This document shows positions 37,913 to 46,803 of a DNA stretch of 64,000 bases, one piece after another. This DNA comes from Dickeya aquatica (GTDB taxonomy: Bacteria; Pseudomonadota; Gammaproteobacteria; Enterobacterales; Enterobacteriaceae): contig NZ_LT615367.1 of the NCBI RefSeq assembly GCF_900095885.1, forward strand, positions 1,674,001 to 1,738,000, written 5' to 3'. Each line of letters starts with the position of its first letter. The stretch's first letter is position 1. The notes beneath the pieces were generated by a model. That model searched no databases and was not told the DNA's origin. It worked only from the letters and a program-made list of their open reading frames with translations. The translations under genes were made by a program, and so were the position numbers.

Positions 37913-38689
37913 TTATGCCAGCAAAACCTGGCCGCAGATAGCCTGTAGCGCGGGCAAATCGGCGTTATCGGCGCTTTGATTGTCGGTTATCAGCAGGTCG
38001 ATATCGCCGGGCGCGGCATAAATCACCCGGCTGGTGATACCGATTTTGCTGTTATCCGCCAGCATGATGCGTTGCCTGGCACCGCGCGCCATCGCCCCGG
38101 CAATGGCGGCCTCATGGTGTGAAAAACTGCTGGCACCCGACTGGCTGGCGATGCCAACCGGAGAGAGCAGCGCCACATCGGCGCGATAGCGCTGAATCTC
38201 CGTCACCGTCAGTGCACCGCAGGTGGCCGGCAGCGCAAGGCTCATCTGGCCACCCAGCAAAATCACCTCGTGGGCGGGAAGGGTGTCGGTATCCGGCGGG
38301 GTGAGTGTTAACGCCACCTGCAGGCTGTTGGTAATGATGGTCATGCCTGAAAGGGGCAGTAATGCTTCTGCCAGCAAGGTGGTGGTGCTGCCTGCATCGA
38401 TAAACAGCGTCTGGCCTGCGTGCAATTGCTGTGTGGCACAGCGGGCAATGGCGCGTTTCTCGGGCTCTCTGACGGCATTGCGCACCGCCAGCGGCGGCTC
38501 CGGCTCAGATGCTGTCGCCACGATGCCGCCGTGTACCCGCCGCAGCGCCCCCTGAGCTTCAAGTTTTAGCACATCGCGCCGCACCGTTTCCCGGGACACG
38601 TTCAGATGCTGAATGATCTGTTCAGTGCTGACCCGGTTCAGGGTAGAAAGCAGCTGGCGAATACGGTGCAGACGGGTTTCTTCAAGCAT
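37913..38689 (-). CDS. DeoR-family transcriptional regulator
   Basis: The start MLEETRLHRIRQLLSTLNRV at 38689 begins the DeoR helix-turn-helix: VSTEQIIQHLNVSRETVRRDVLKL followed by the GALRRVHGG wing, all diagnostic. The C-terminal 190 residues form the DeoR sugar-phosphate sensor domain, with IDAGSTTTLLAEAL and ALLSPVGIASQSGASSF. It would bind a phosphorylated metabolite and repress nearby genes. It is divergent from a class III aminotransferase 400 bp away, with TGTGTATTT repeats between, so that gene is its probable target. An upstream extension of the frame is rejected. Confidence 0.88.
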   Translation of the reverse strand: MLEETRLHRIRQLLSTLNRVSTEQIIQHLNVSRETVRRDVLKLEAQGALRRVHGGIVATASEPEPPLAVRNAVREPEKRAIARCATQQLHAGQTLFIDAGSTTTLLAEALLPLSGMTIITNSLQVALTLTPPDTDTLPAHEVILLGGQMSLALPATCGALTVTEIQRYRADVALLSPVGIASQSGASSFSHHEAAIAGAMARGARQRIMLADNSKIGITSRVIYAAPGDIDLLITDNQSADNADLPALQAICGQVLLA

Positions 38690-39088
38690 GTGCGGGATAT
38701 CTCCAGAAAAAGGGCGGCTTATTATAGCGGTCAACCGCCGTACCAACAGCGTGACTCACGGTGCAACTGGCCTCACCGGTGCCGTCACTGATGCAAACTG
38801 ATGTGTATTTTTGTGTATTTAGCATAGATGTATTGTGTCAGCCAGCAAGCATGACCTGATATCCCTGCCGCCCGCATTGCGCAAATCCATCGGCTTTTCT
38901 TTTGGTTATTATCTGATTATTTTGGCTTTTTGTCAGCACTCTTCGGCGGAAATAAAATATGGCGGAAAGTGTTTATTTTTGTATTTGTGTATTTTGTTGC
39001 TTTTGGTGTAGGCTAATTTCATCGGGGGCGGCAACAGCATCACGTCGCCATTATGTATCGGGCTGTTTTACCTTCATCTGGAGTCATT
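38690..39088. promoter_or_regulatory. divergent intergenic region with TGTGTATTT repeats
   Basis: TGTGTATTT occurs at 38802-38810, 38812-38820 and 38986-38994, with a related TTGTATTT at 38979-38986. The first two are 10 bp apart, one helical turn. DeoR-family regulators often bind short direct repeats, so these are candidate operators for the regulator at 37913. The second cluster lies about 100 bp before the aminotransferase start, near its expected promoter. Confidence 0.5.
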
Positions 39089-40426
39089 ATGGCGACACGC
39101 TCAACCATCATGGATACCAACAGTTTTCGCGCCGAACACGCCGCCGCGCTTACGCAAGAGATCCGCACACTCACGGACAAACGCAGCAAGGTGCTGGGGG
39201 ATTCCTACCGGCTGTTTTACCGCAACCCGGTGCATCTGGTGCGTGGTGAGCGCCAGTATCTGTGGGATGCGGCCGGTAATCAGTATCTGGATGTGTATAA
39301 CAATGTCGCCAGCATTGGCCACTGCCACCCGGCGGTCATCGAGGCGGTGCATGAGCAGATGGGCCAGCTCAATACGCACACCCGCTACCTGCATGAGCGC
39401 ATTCTCAATTACACCGAAGATTTGCTGACGACGGTGCCGTCACAAATCACCAAAGCAATGTACATGTGTACCGGCTCGGAGGCCAACGACCTGGCGATTC
39501 GTGTGGCGCGGGCTTACAGCGGCGGCACCGGGATTATCGTCACCCGTGAGGCGTATCACGGCACCAGCGACCTGACATCCGGTGCGTCACCGGCGCTGGG
39601 CAGTGGCCAGCCGATTGCCGCGACCACCCGGCTGGTGCCTGCGCCCGACCGCTATCGCGTCGATGCGCCGGATCTGGGGGCCTGGTTTGCCGCTGAAATT
39701 CAAAAACAGATTGATGACATGGCGGCGCATGGCATTAAGTTTGCCGGTTTCCTGGCCGACTCGATTTTCTCTTCCGATGGCGTGCTGCCGGGCCCGGCCG
39801 GTTATCTGCAAGCGGCGATAGACGTGGTACACGCCAACGGCGGGATTTTTATCGCCGATGAAGTCCAGCCGGGCTTTGGCCGCACCGGTGAGGCGTTCTG
39901 GGGCTTTGCCCGCCACGGTATCGTGCCGGACGTCATCACGATGGGCAAACCGATGGGCAACGGCATCCCGGTGTCTGCGCTGCTGGCGCGCCCGGAAGTG
40001 CTGGCGGCCTTCAGTGATGAAATTCCCTATTTCAACACCTTTGGCGGCAACCCGGTGGCGATGGCGGCGGCACAGGCGGTGCTCAATGTCATTCGTGAGG
40101 AGCAGTTGCAAACGCACAGTCAGGTCGTCGGGGCGCAGTTGCTCAATGAGCTGTCAGGCTTAAAAGCGCGTCACGCCAGCGTGGGCGATGTGCGCGGAGC
40201 CGGGCTGTTTATCGGTTTCGAGCTGGTGAGTGACCGCGACAGTAAAACCCCGGATAAAACGCTGGCGCTGAATGTGATTGAGCATCTGCGGGAGCAGCGG
40301 GTGTTGACCTCGGTGGCCGGGCCGCACGGTAACGTGCTGAAGTTACGCCCGACGCTGGCTTTTCAGGCGCACGACATCGACTGGCTGGTCGGCGCGCTCG
40401 ATAAAGCGCTGACCGCGCTGGCTTAA
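39089..40426 (+). CDS. class III pyridoxal-phosphate aminotransferase
   Basis: This 445-residue protein belongs to the ornithine/acetylornithine/alanine-glyoxylate class III aminotransferases. ATG 39089 has GGAG about seven bases upstream. CTGSEANDLAIRVAR is the PLP phosphate loop. FIADEVQPGFGRTGEAFWGF carries the Asp-Glu-Val-Gln block, and VITMGKPMGNGIPV contains the Lys that binds PLP. The text is closest to the AGXT2/ethanolamine-phosphate-lyase-like subgroup, but the substrate cannot be read from sequence. The divergent DeoR regulator suggests control by a sugar-phosphate-like or amino compound signal. Confidence 0.85.
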   Translation: MATRSTIMDTNSFRAEHAAALTQEIRTLTDKRSKVLGDSYRLFYRNPVHLVRGERQYLWDAAGNQYLDVYNNVASIGHCHPAVIEAVHEQMGQLNTHTRYLHERILNYTEDLLTTVPSQITKAMYMCTGSEANDLAIRVARAYSGGTGIIVTREAYHGTSDLTSGASPALGSGQPIAATTRLVPAPDRYRVDAPDLGAWFAAEIQKQIDDMAAHGIKFAGFLADSIFSSDGVLPGPAGYLQAAIDVVHANGGIFIADEVQPGFGRTGEAFWGFARHGIVPDVITMGKPMGNGIPVSALLARPEVLAAFSDEIPYFNTFGGNPVAMAAAQAVLNVIREEQLQTHSQVVGAQLLNELSGLKARHASVGDVRGAGLFIGFELVSDRDSKTPDKTLALNVIEHLREQRVLTSVAGPHGNVLKLRPTLAFQAHDIDWLVGALDKALTALA

Positions 40427-40437
40427 CGTCGGCAACT

Positions 40438-40461
40438 GTGCGCGGCGGCCCCGTCGCGCAC
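40438..40461 (+). terminator. possible terminator after the aminotransferase gene
   Basis: GTGCGCG (40438-40444) and CGCGCAC (40455-40461) form a 7-bp stem with a 10-nt loop and are followed by GTTTTCG. The T-run is short, so it may be weak. It lies 11 bp after the gene. Confidence 0.5.
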
Positions 40462-40492
40462 GTTTTCGCGCTACCGCGCCGATTTTTTCATC

Positions 40493-40522
40493 TGCGATTG
40501 CACTTGCGATTGCACTTGCGAT
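40493..40522 (+). repeat. 12-bp tandem repeat upstream of bglX
   Basis: TGCGATTGCACT is repeated at 40493-40504 and 40505-40516, and a third partial unit TGCGAT follows at 40517. It lies about 200 bp before bglX. Nothing else is identified in this 297-bp gap apart from the hairpin after the aminotransferase gene. Confidence 0.6.
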
Positions 40523-40723
40523 GGCGTTGACACGCCGCCTGTCGGCGATGCTGCCAGGGCAACCTCACACTCTGGTGCGCTGACATCACACTGTCAGCGG
40601 GAAAATGCGTGATAGTGATGTTGTGGCTACGGGTTTTGTGGCACATTAGCCGCCTTGTCTTATCACTACAGGCAGAGCGCCGCCTGCTGGCTGGCGTCTG
40701 CATACAGGGATTTACCACCACCA

Positions 40724-43057
40724 ATGAAATGCCTTACATCACTGGCGATTGCGGTTGGTTTTGCCTGCAATCCGCTTTGGGCGCAAACCGCAGCCGTCAC
40801 CACGTCCGTCGCCCCTTCGACTCATGCCGCCGCGCAGAGCGCCTCGGCATCATCACAGCGTGATGCGTTCGTTAATGACTTAATGAAGAAAATGACGCTG
40901 GACGAAAAAATCGGGCAGTTACGCCTGATTAGCGTCGGCCCGGATAACCCCAAGCACGCCATCCGCGAGATGATAAAAGACGGTCAGGTCGGCGGGATTT
41001 TTAACACCGTCACCCGCCAGGATATTCGCGTGATGCAAGATCAGGTCATGCAGCTCAGCCGCCTGAAAATTCCGCTGTTTTTTGCGTACGACGTGATACA
41101 TGGCCAGCGCACCGTGTTCCCTATCGGGCTTGGCTTAGCCTCAAGCTGGGATATGAATGCGGTAGAAACCTCAGCCCGCATTGCTGCCTATGAAGCCACG
41201 GAAGATGGTCTGAACATGACCTGGGCTCCGATGGTGGATATCACCCGCGACCCGCGCTGGGGCAGGGTATCGGAAGGGTTCGGTGAAGATACCTACCTGA
41301 CCAGCGAAATCGCCCGCGTCACGGTGAAAGGGTTTCAGGGTGATGACCTGACGGCTCGCCACTCGCTGATGACCAGCGTCAAGCACTACGCGCTGTATGG
41401 TGCCGCCGAAGGTGGGCGCGATTACAACACGGTGGACATGAGCCCGCAGCGCATGTTTCAGGATTACATGCCGCCGTATAAAGCGGCGATTGATGCGGGC
41501 AGTTACGGCGTGATGGCCTCGCTCAATTCGATCAACGGCGTCCCGGCGACGGCGAACCGCTGGCTGCTCAAAGACGTGCTGCGCGATCAATGGGGCTTTA
41601 AAGGCATCACCATTAGCGATCACGGTGCGATTAAAGAGCTTATCAAACACGGTGTCGCCGCCGACCCGAGCGATGCCTCGCGCATTGCCGTGCAGTCCGG
41701 CATCGGCATGAGCATGAGCGATGAGTATTTTGTGCGTTATCTGCCGGATCTGGTCAAGCGCGGTCAGGTCAGCCTGAAAGACATTGATGATGCCTGTCGT
41801 CAGGTGCTGAACATGAAATACGATATGGGGCTATTTGCAGACCCGTATCGTCACCTCGGTGCGGCCAATACCGACCCGGTGGACACCAATGCCGAAAGCC
41901 GCCTGCACCGTGACGACGCGCGCGATGTGGCGCGCCGCAGTCTGGTGTTGCTGAAGAACCGCCTGAACGTGCTGCCGCTGAAAAAGTCGGGCACGATTGC
42001 CGTTGTTGGCCCGCTGGCTGACAGTAAGCGCGACATCATTGGCAGTTGGTCAGCCGCCGGGCGTCCGGCACAGGCTGTGACCGTGTACGAAGGCATTCGC
42101 AAGGCGCTGGGCTATAACGCCCGTGTCTACTATGCCAAAGGCTCGAACGTGACCAATCATCCAGGGCTTATCAAATTCCTCAATGAATATGATGAGTCCG
42201 TGGTGGTAGACCCGCGCCCGGCGCAGGTGATGATCGACGAAGCGGTTGAGGTGGCGAAAAAATCTGACGTGGTGATTGCGGTCGTCGGTGAGTCGCAGGG
42301 CATGGCGCATGAAGCCTCCAGCCGGGCCAAAATCACGCTGCCGCCAGAGCAAAAAGCGCTGATCGCGGCGTTAAAGGCCACCGGCAAGCCGCTGGTACTG
42401 GTGATGATGAATGGCCGCCCGCTGGATTTAAGCTATGAAGACCAGCAGGCGAATGCGATTCTGGAAACCTGGTTTAGCGGCACCGAAGGGGGCAATGCGA
42501 TTGCCGATGTGCTGTTTGGCGATTACAACCCGTCTGGCAAGCTGCCGATGACCTTCCCGCGCTCAGTCGGGCAGATCCCGTTGTACTACAATCCGTTACC
42601 GACCGGTCGCCCCTATTCGGCGGATGCGCCGAATAAATACACCTCGCACTATTTTGATGAGGCAAACGGGCCGCTGTATCCGTTCGGTTACGGCCTGAGT
42701 TACACCACGTTTGAGGTCTCTCCGGTGGCGTTGTCATCGGCGACCATGAAGCGTAACGGCAGCGTGCAGGCCTCGGTAACGGTGACGAACACCGGCAAGC
42801 GAGCAGGTGAAACCGTGGTGCAGCTCTACCTGCATGACGTTGTTGCGTCGGTGAGCCGCCCGATAAAAGAGCTGCGCGGCTTCCAGAAAGTGATGTTGCA
42901 GCCGGGCGAGCGCAAGACGGTGAGCTTTACCATCACACCGGAGGCGCTGAAGTTCTATAACGCCCAGATGCAACAGGTGGTCGAACCCGGTAAGTTTGAT
43001 GTGATGATTGGGCTGGATTCCCAGCGCGTCCAGACCGGCAGCTTTACGCTGTTGTGA
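40724..43057 (+). CDS. bglX: periplasmic beta-glucosidase BglX
   Basis: BglX is a glycoside hydrolase family 3 enzyme of the periplasm that splits beta-glucosides. The start is ATG 40724, giving a signal peptide (MKCLTSLAIAVGFACNPLWA) and 777 residues; an in-frame upstream start would remove it. TISDHGAIKEL carries the nucleophile Asp. VGPDNPK, WAPMVDITRDPRWGR and KHYALYGAAEGG are near-identical to E. coli BglX. A C-terminal fibronectin-III-like domain ends with GSFTLL. The gene stands alone and is followed by a strong hairpin. Confidence 0.95.
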   Translation: MKCLTSLAIAVGFACNPLWAQTAAVTTSVAPSTHAAAQSASASSQRDAFVNDLMKKMTLDEKIGQLRLISVGPDNPKHAIREMIKDGQVGGIFNTVTRQDIRVMQDQVMQLSRLKIPLFFAYDVIHGQRTVFPIGLGLASSWDMNAVETSARIAAYEATEDGLNMTWAPMVDITRDPRWGRVSEGFGEDTYLTSEIARVTVKGFQGDDLTARHSLMTSVKHYALYGAAEGGRDYNTVDMSPQRMFQDYMPPYKAAIDAGSYGVMASLNSINGVPATANRWLLKDVLRDQWGFKGITISDHGAIKELIKHGVAADPSDASRIAVQSGIGMSMSDEYFVRYLPDLVKRGQVSLKDIDDACRQVLNMKYDMGLFADPYRHLGAANTDPVDTNAESRLHRDDARDVARRSLVLLKNRLNVLPLKKSGTIAVVGPLADSKRDIIGSWSAAGRPAQAVTVYEGIRKALGYNARVYYAKGSNVTNHPGLIKFLNEYDESVVVDPRPAQVMIDEAVEVAKKSDVVIAVVGESQGMAHEASSRAKITLPPEQKALIAALKATGKPLVLVMMNGRPLDLSYEDQQANAILETWFSGTEGGNAIADVLFGDYNPSGKLPMTFPRSVGQIPLYYNPLPTGRPYSADAPNKYTSHYFDEANGPLYPFGYGLSYTTFEVSPVALSSATMKRNGSVQASVTVTNTGKRAGETVVQLYLHDVVASVSRPIKELRGFQKVMLQPGERKTVSFTITPEALKFYNAQMQQVVEPGKFDVMIGLDSQRVQTGSFTLL

Positions 43058-43099
43058 TGGTGAGATAAGGCGCGGGCAATCAGTCAGCGCCTTTTAGTA

Positions 43100-43124
43100 A
43101 ACCGGCGGCCAGGTGCCGCCGGTT
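43100..43124. terminator. hairpin between bglX and yohO
   Basis: AACCGGCGGC (43100-43109) pairs perfectly with GCCGCCGGTT (43115-43124) across loop CAGGT. It lies between convergent bglX and the yohO homologue and probably stops transcription from both sides. Confidence 0.6.
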
Positions 43125-43141
43125 AGCGTTTGGCGTGTGCG

Positions 43142-43264
43142 TCAGCCGCCATGCACGATAATGATGTAACCGACCAGCATGACCCCGCCAATCCCGCCCA
43201 GGGCACACAGGGCAAACAGGCCGACTATCCCTGCTTTTTTGATCCCCACTTTTTTGATGTTCAT
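43142..43264 (-). CDS. yohO: YohO-like small membrane protein (40 aa)
   Basis: ATG at 43264 is preceded on the minus strand by AAAAGGATTATCCG. The 40-residue product has a basic N-terminus (MNIKKVGIKKAG) and one transmembrane helix. The core ALGGIGGVMLVGY differs by one residue from the ALGGIGGVML-AGY of E. coli YohO as I recall it. YohO is a 35-residue membrane protein of unknown function. The homology and ribosome site make this a real gene despite its size. It is convergent with bglX. Confidence 0.8.
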   Translation of the reverse strand: MNIKKVGIKKAGIVGLFALCALGGIGGVMLVGYIIIVHGG

Positions 43265-43522
43265 CGGATAATCCTTTTATTCACCCTGGGCTTTATGCCC
43301 TGCCGGGTAGGGCGCAACCTGCCGGACTTGGCGTTGCGATGATAACGTGCGGCGATTATAGAGTCTTCAATACCGGATACAAGTCACTGCGCTGCCTGAG
43401 GCGTGAGCTTATGATTTTTATGGTCGCGCAAGGTTTTAGTGACGGTGTCACTTAAGGTGATGGCTGACGACGACGACGGTCTGTGTGACAATAGCGCCCG
43501 GACTGACTGACAGTGAGATGGC

Positions 43523-45643
43523 ATGACCCTTACCCCCGCATTAAAGCAGCAGATAGGCCAGTGGTATAAAGCGCTGCAACAGCAAATCCCCGATTTTGTC
43601 TCCCGCGCGCCGCAGCGCCAGATGATTGCCGAGGTCGCCAAAGCGCTGGCGGGAGACTACTCACGCCATCTGGCGATTGAAGCGCCGACGGGCGTGGGCA
43701 AAACCTTGTCTTACCTGATTCCGGGCATTGCTATCGGGCGGGCGGAGCTGAAAACGCTGGTGGTCAGCACCGCGAACGTGGCACTGCAAGACCAGATTTT
43801 TAATAAAGACTTGCCGTTGCTGCGCCAGTTTATTCCTGATTTGACCTTTACCGCCGCCTTTGGCCGCAGGCGTTACGTTTGTCCGCGCAACCTGGCCGCA
43901 TTAGCTTGCGATGCCCCGGAGCAGGGCGCGCTGCTGCTGTTTATGGAAGAGATGCAGACCTCAAGTGCCGACGATCGCCGCACCTGCGAGCGTTTACAGC
44001 AGGCACTGCATAGCGGCGGCTGGGATGGCCTGCGCGATCACAATCAGGAGTCGGTTAGCGATGGGCTCTGGCAACAACTCAGTACCGATAAAGCCAACTG
44101 TCTGGCGCGCAACTGCCCTTATTACCGCGAATGTCCGTTCTTTCTCGCCCGCCGGGAAATCGAAGACGCCGATGTGGTGGTCACCAACCATGCGCTGGTG
44201 ATGGCAGCGATGGAGAGCGATTCGGTGCTGCCGGCGGCGAAAAACATGCTGCTGGTGCTCGATGAAGGCCACCATGTGCCGGATGTGGCGCGCGATGCGC
44301 TGGAGATGTCCGGCGAGGTCAGCGTCAATGCGGTGCAATACCAGATGGATAACCTGATACAACAGGTCGGTTTTTGTCTGGCGCAGTTCCCGCCCAAATC
44401 GCCGCCGCGGTTGATGCAGCCCGACCGCTTAGGCGAGCAGTGCGGCGAGGTGCGGGCGCAATTGCAGGCCTTTGAGCGCCTGAGCAGCCTGTTTCTGCCT
44501 GCCAGTCAGCCGGATGCCGATTACCGCTTCCCGATGGGGTGTTGCCCGATGAGATGCGCGAATGCTGCCAACAACCTGGCCAAACTGAGCGACAGCCTGC
44601 GCGGGCTGGCGGAGTACCTGCTAAACGATTTGGCGGAGAAAACCGGCAAGCATGATATGGCGAAGCTGCAGCAGGCGATGCTGCGCATCAGCCGGCTCAA
44701 TGGCTATTGGGAGGCGCAAAGCCACTTATGGCGGCTGGCGGCGCTGGAGAAATCCTCCAATGCGCCGGTATCAAAATGGCTGGTGCGCGAACGGCGCGAT
44801 AACCAGTTACATCTCTATTTGCATTGCGCCGGTATCCGGGTGTGCGATCAGCTTGACCGTTTATTGTGGCGCAACCTGTCGCATGTGGTGCTGACATCGG
44901 CGACGCTGCGCTCGCTTAACAGTTTTGCCCGTTTAAAAGAGCTTTCCGGGCTGGATGAAGACGAGGGCGATACCTTTATCGCCCTCGATTCGCCGTTTAA
45001 TCACTGTGAGCAGGGCAAACTGGTCATCCCGCAGATGCGCTACGAGCCTCTACTTGCTGATGAAGCGCAGCACATTGCCGAAATGGCGCGCTTTTTTCGC
45101 GCCGAGCTACAGCGGGAGGTGCATAAAGGCCTGTTGGTGCTGTTTGCCAGCCAGCGGGCGATGCAGCAGTTCTTAAGTGAGGTGCCCGATTTGCGCCTGA
45201 TGTTGCTGGTGCAGGGGGATAAACCGCGTTACCGGCTGGTGGAGTTGCACCGCCAGCGGGTAGAGCAGGGCCAGACCAGCGTGCTGGTGGGGTTACAATC
45301 CTTCGCCGAAGGGCTTGATCTCAAGGGTGAACTGCTCTCGCAGGTGCACATCCACAAGATAGCGTTTCCGCCGGTAGACAGCCCGGTCATCCTCACCGAA
45401 GGCGAATGGCTGAAAAGCCACAAACGCCATCCATTTGTGGTGCAAAGCCTGCCAAGCGCCTCGTTTAACCTGATCCAGCAGGTCGGGCGATTGATTCGCA
45501 GCCACGACTGCTTTGGCGAAATCGTCATTTATGACCGCCGTTTGCTGACCAAAGGCTATGGTGCACAATTGCTGGCCGCACTGCCGATATTCCCGATTGA
45601 GCAACGCGCCATGCCGGATGACGGCGAATCGTCTTTTCCCTGA
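43523..45643 (+). CDS. dinG: ATP-dependent helicase DinG, with an out-of-frame internal segment
   Basis: DinG is an XPD-like 5'-3' DNA helicase with an iron-sulfur cluster, involved in resolving R-loops and other structures. Walker A is APTGVGKT. The cluster cysteines are in YVCPRNL and CLARNCPYYRECPFF, LDEGHHVPD is the DEAH-like box, and LIQQVGRLIRS is motif VI. The length (706) fits. One stretch is wrong: about 44540-44577 reads GCCPMRCANAANN, whereas a one-base shift gives VLPDEMRECCQQ. The latter matches E. coli DinG (ELPDEVMEICQR). A missing G at the GGGG run near 44537 and an extra C near 44577 would explain it. These are either sequencing errors or tolerated paired indels. Confidence 0.9.
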   Translation: MTLTPALKQQIGQWYKALQQQIPDFVSRAPQRQMIAEVAKALAGDYSRHLAIEAPTGVGKTLSYLIPGIAIGRAELKTLVVSTANVALQDQIFNKDLPLLRQFIPDLTFTAAFGRRRYVCPRNLAALACDAPEQGALLLFMEEMQTSSADDRRTCERLQQALHSGGWDGLRDHNQESVSDGLWQQLSTDKANCLARNCPYYRECPFFLARREIEDADVVVTNHALVMAAMESDSVLPAAKNMLLVLDEGHHVPDVARDALEMSGEVSVNAVQYQMDNLIQQVGFCLAQFPPKSPPRLMQPDRLGEQCGEVRAQLQAFERLSSLFLPASQPDADYRFPMGCCPMRCANAANNLAKLSDSLRGLAEYLLNDLAEKTGKHDMAKLQQAMLRISRLNGYWEAQSHLWRLAALEKSSNAPVSKWLVRERRDNQLHLYLHCAGIRVCDQLDRLLWRNLSHVVLTSATLRSLNSFARLKELSGLDEDEGDTFIALDSPFNHCEQGKLVIPQMRYEPLLADEAQHIAEMARFFRAELQREVHKGLLVLFASQRAMQQFLSEVPDLRLMLLVQGDKPRYRLVELHRQRVEQGQTSVLVGLQSFAEGLDLKGELLSQVHIHKIAFPPVDSPVILTEGEWLKSHKRHPFVVQSLPSASFNLIQQVGRLIRSHDCFGEIVIYDRRLLTKGYGAQLLAALPIFPIEQRAMPDDGESSFP

Positions 45644-45717
45644 CAAATCACCATGATGCCCTTATGATGATGGCCGCTGTTGTCTGTTAACCGTTGCCTT
45701 ACCCGTGAGAGCACACC

Positions 45718-46689
45718 ATGGATTACACCCGAATCATCAAAGAGGTTGGTCGCGGCAAAAATCATGCGCGCGATTTGAGTCAGGACACGGCATACCAGCT
45801 GTATGGGCAGATGCTCAATGGTCAGGTGCCGGAGCTGGAGCTGGGCGGGTTGCTCATTGCTTTTCGCATTAAAGGCGAGTCAGCGGCGGAAATGCGCGGT
45901 TTTATCAGGCGATGCGCGAGCAAACGCTGCCACTGCCGCCCGCCGTCACAACGCCCGTTACCGGTGGTGATCCCAAGCTACAACGGGGCGCGCAAGCAGG
46001 CGAATTTAACGCCGCTGCTGGCATTGTTGCTGCATAAACTGGGGCTGCCGGTGGTCGTACACGGTGTGCGCCAGGACCCGAGCCGGGTGACGACGCTGGA
46101 GATTTTATCGCTGCTTGGTGTGCCGTGCGCGCAAGATGCCGACAGCGCCCAACAGGCGCTGGATCAGCATCAGCCGGTTTTTTTGCCGATAGACGTGCTG
46201 TGCCGCCCGATGGCCCGGCAGCTTGATTTACGCTGGCGTATGGGGGTGCGTAACAGCGCCCACACGCTGGCAAAGCTGGCAACACCGTTTGATGACGCGG
46301 CAGCGCTGCGCCTTGCCAGCGTGTCGCACCCGGAGTATATCGGGCGCGTTGGCGCATTTTTTCATGATATCGGTGGCCGGGCGTTGCTGATGCAGGGCTC
46401 GGAAGGGGAAGTGTATGCCAGCGCGCAGCGCTGCCCGGAGATTCACTTTATTTATCAGCACCAGCAGCAACGGCTGCAACCGCGCCAGGATATCGCGGTA
46501 GCGCAAGACACGCTGGCGCAGGATAAATCGGCGCAGGCAACCGCAGACTGGACGGCCCGTTGTCTGGCCGGCGAGGTGGCCGTGCCACAGGCCATCCGGC
46601 TGCAACTGGCCTGTTGTCTGGTTGCAGCGGGCGAGGCACAGAGCCTCGAGGAGGCGCATACCATGCTCAACCGCCTGCTGGTATCGTGA
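45718..46689 (+). CDS. ybiB: YbiB, anthranilate phosphoribosyltransferase-like protein, with an out-of-frame segment
   Basis: YbiB is a TrpD2-family protein of 323 residues that binds nucleic acids and is SOS-associated; it lies downstream of dinG in E. coli as here. LGGLLIAFRIKGESAAEMRGF, PSYNGARKQANLTPLLALLL, WRMGVRNSAHTLAKL and SVSHPEYIGRV are all family blocks. Between about 45908 and 45948 the frame reads IRRCASKRCHCRPP. Shifting by one base gives YQAMREQTLPLPPA, which matches E. coli YbiB (YEAMQNHTIKLTPP). As in dinG, two compensating single-base changes are implied. Confidence 0.88.
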   Translation: MDYTRIIKEVGRGKNHARDLSQDTAYQLYGQMLNGQVPELELGGLLIAFRIKGESAAEMRGFIRRCASKRCHCRPPSQRPLPVVIPSYNGARKQANLTPLLALLLHKLGLPVVVHGVRQDPSRVTTLEILSLLGVPCAQDADSAQQALDQHQPVFLPIDVLCRPMARQLDLRWRMGVRNSAHTLAKLATPFDDAAALRLASVSHPEYIGRVGAFFHDIGGRALLMQGSEGEVYASAQRCPEIHFIYQHQQQRLQPRQDIAVAQDTLAQDKSAQATADWTARCLAGEVAVPQAIRLQLACCLVAAGEAQSLEEAHTMLNRLLVS

Positions 46690-46754
46690 GTGGCGCTATT
46701 GTATGTGCCTGTCGTTGTGGCGCTGTCAACGGCGACAAGGCCGTGTTAGCCACG

Positions 46755-46788
46755 GCGGGCGGTATGTTTTGAACGCCCGCGTGTTTTT
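46755..46788 (+). terminator. Rho-independent terminator after ybiB
   Basis: GCGGGCG (46755-46761) pairs with CGCCCGC (46774-46780) and is followed by GTGTTTTT. It lies 66 bp after the ybiB stop and ends the dinG-ybiB unit. Confidence 0.65.
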
Positions 46789-46803
46789 CGCAAAGGATAA
46801 ATC

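Noticed and set aside
40490..40525. CRISPR-like repeat
   Set aside because: The units are 12 bp, directly adjacent and without spacers; no cas genes are present in the window.
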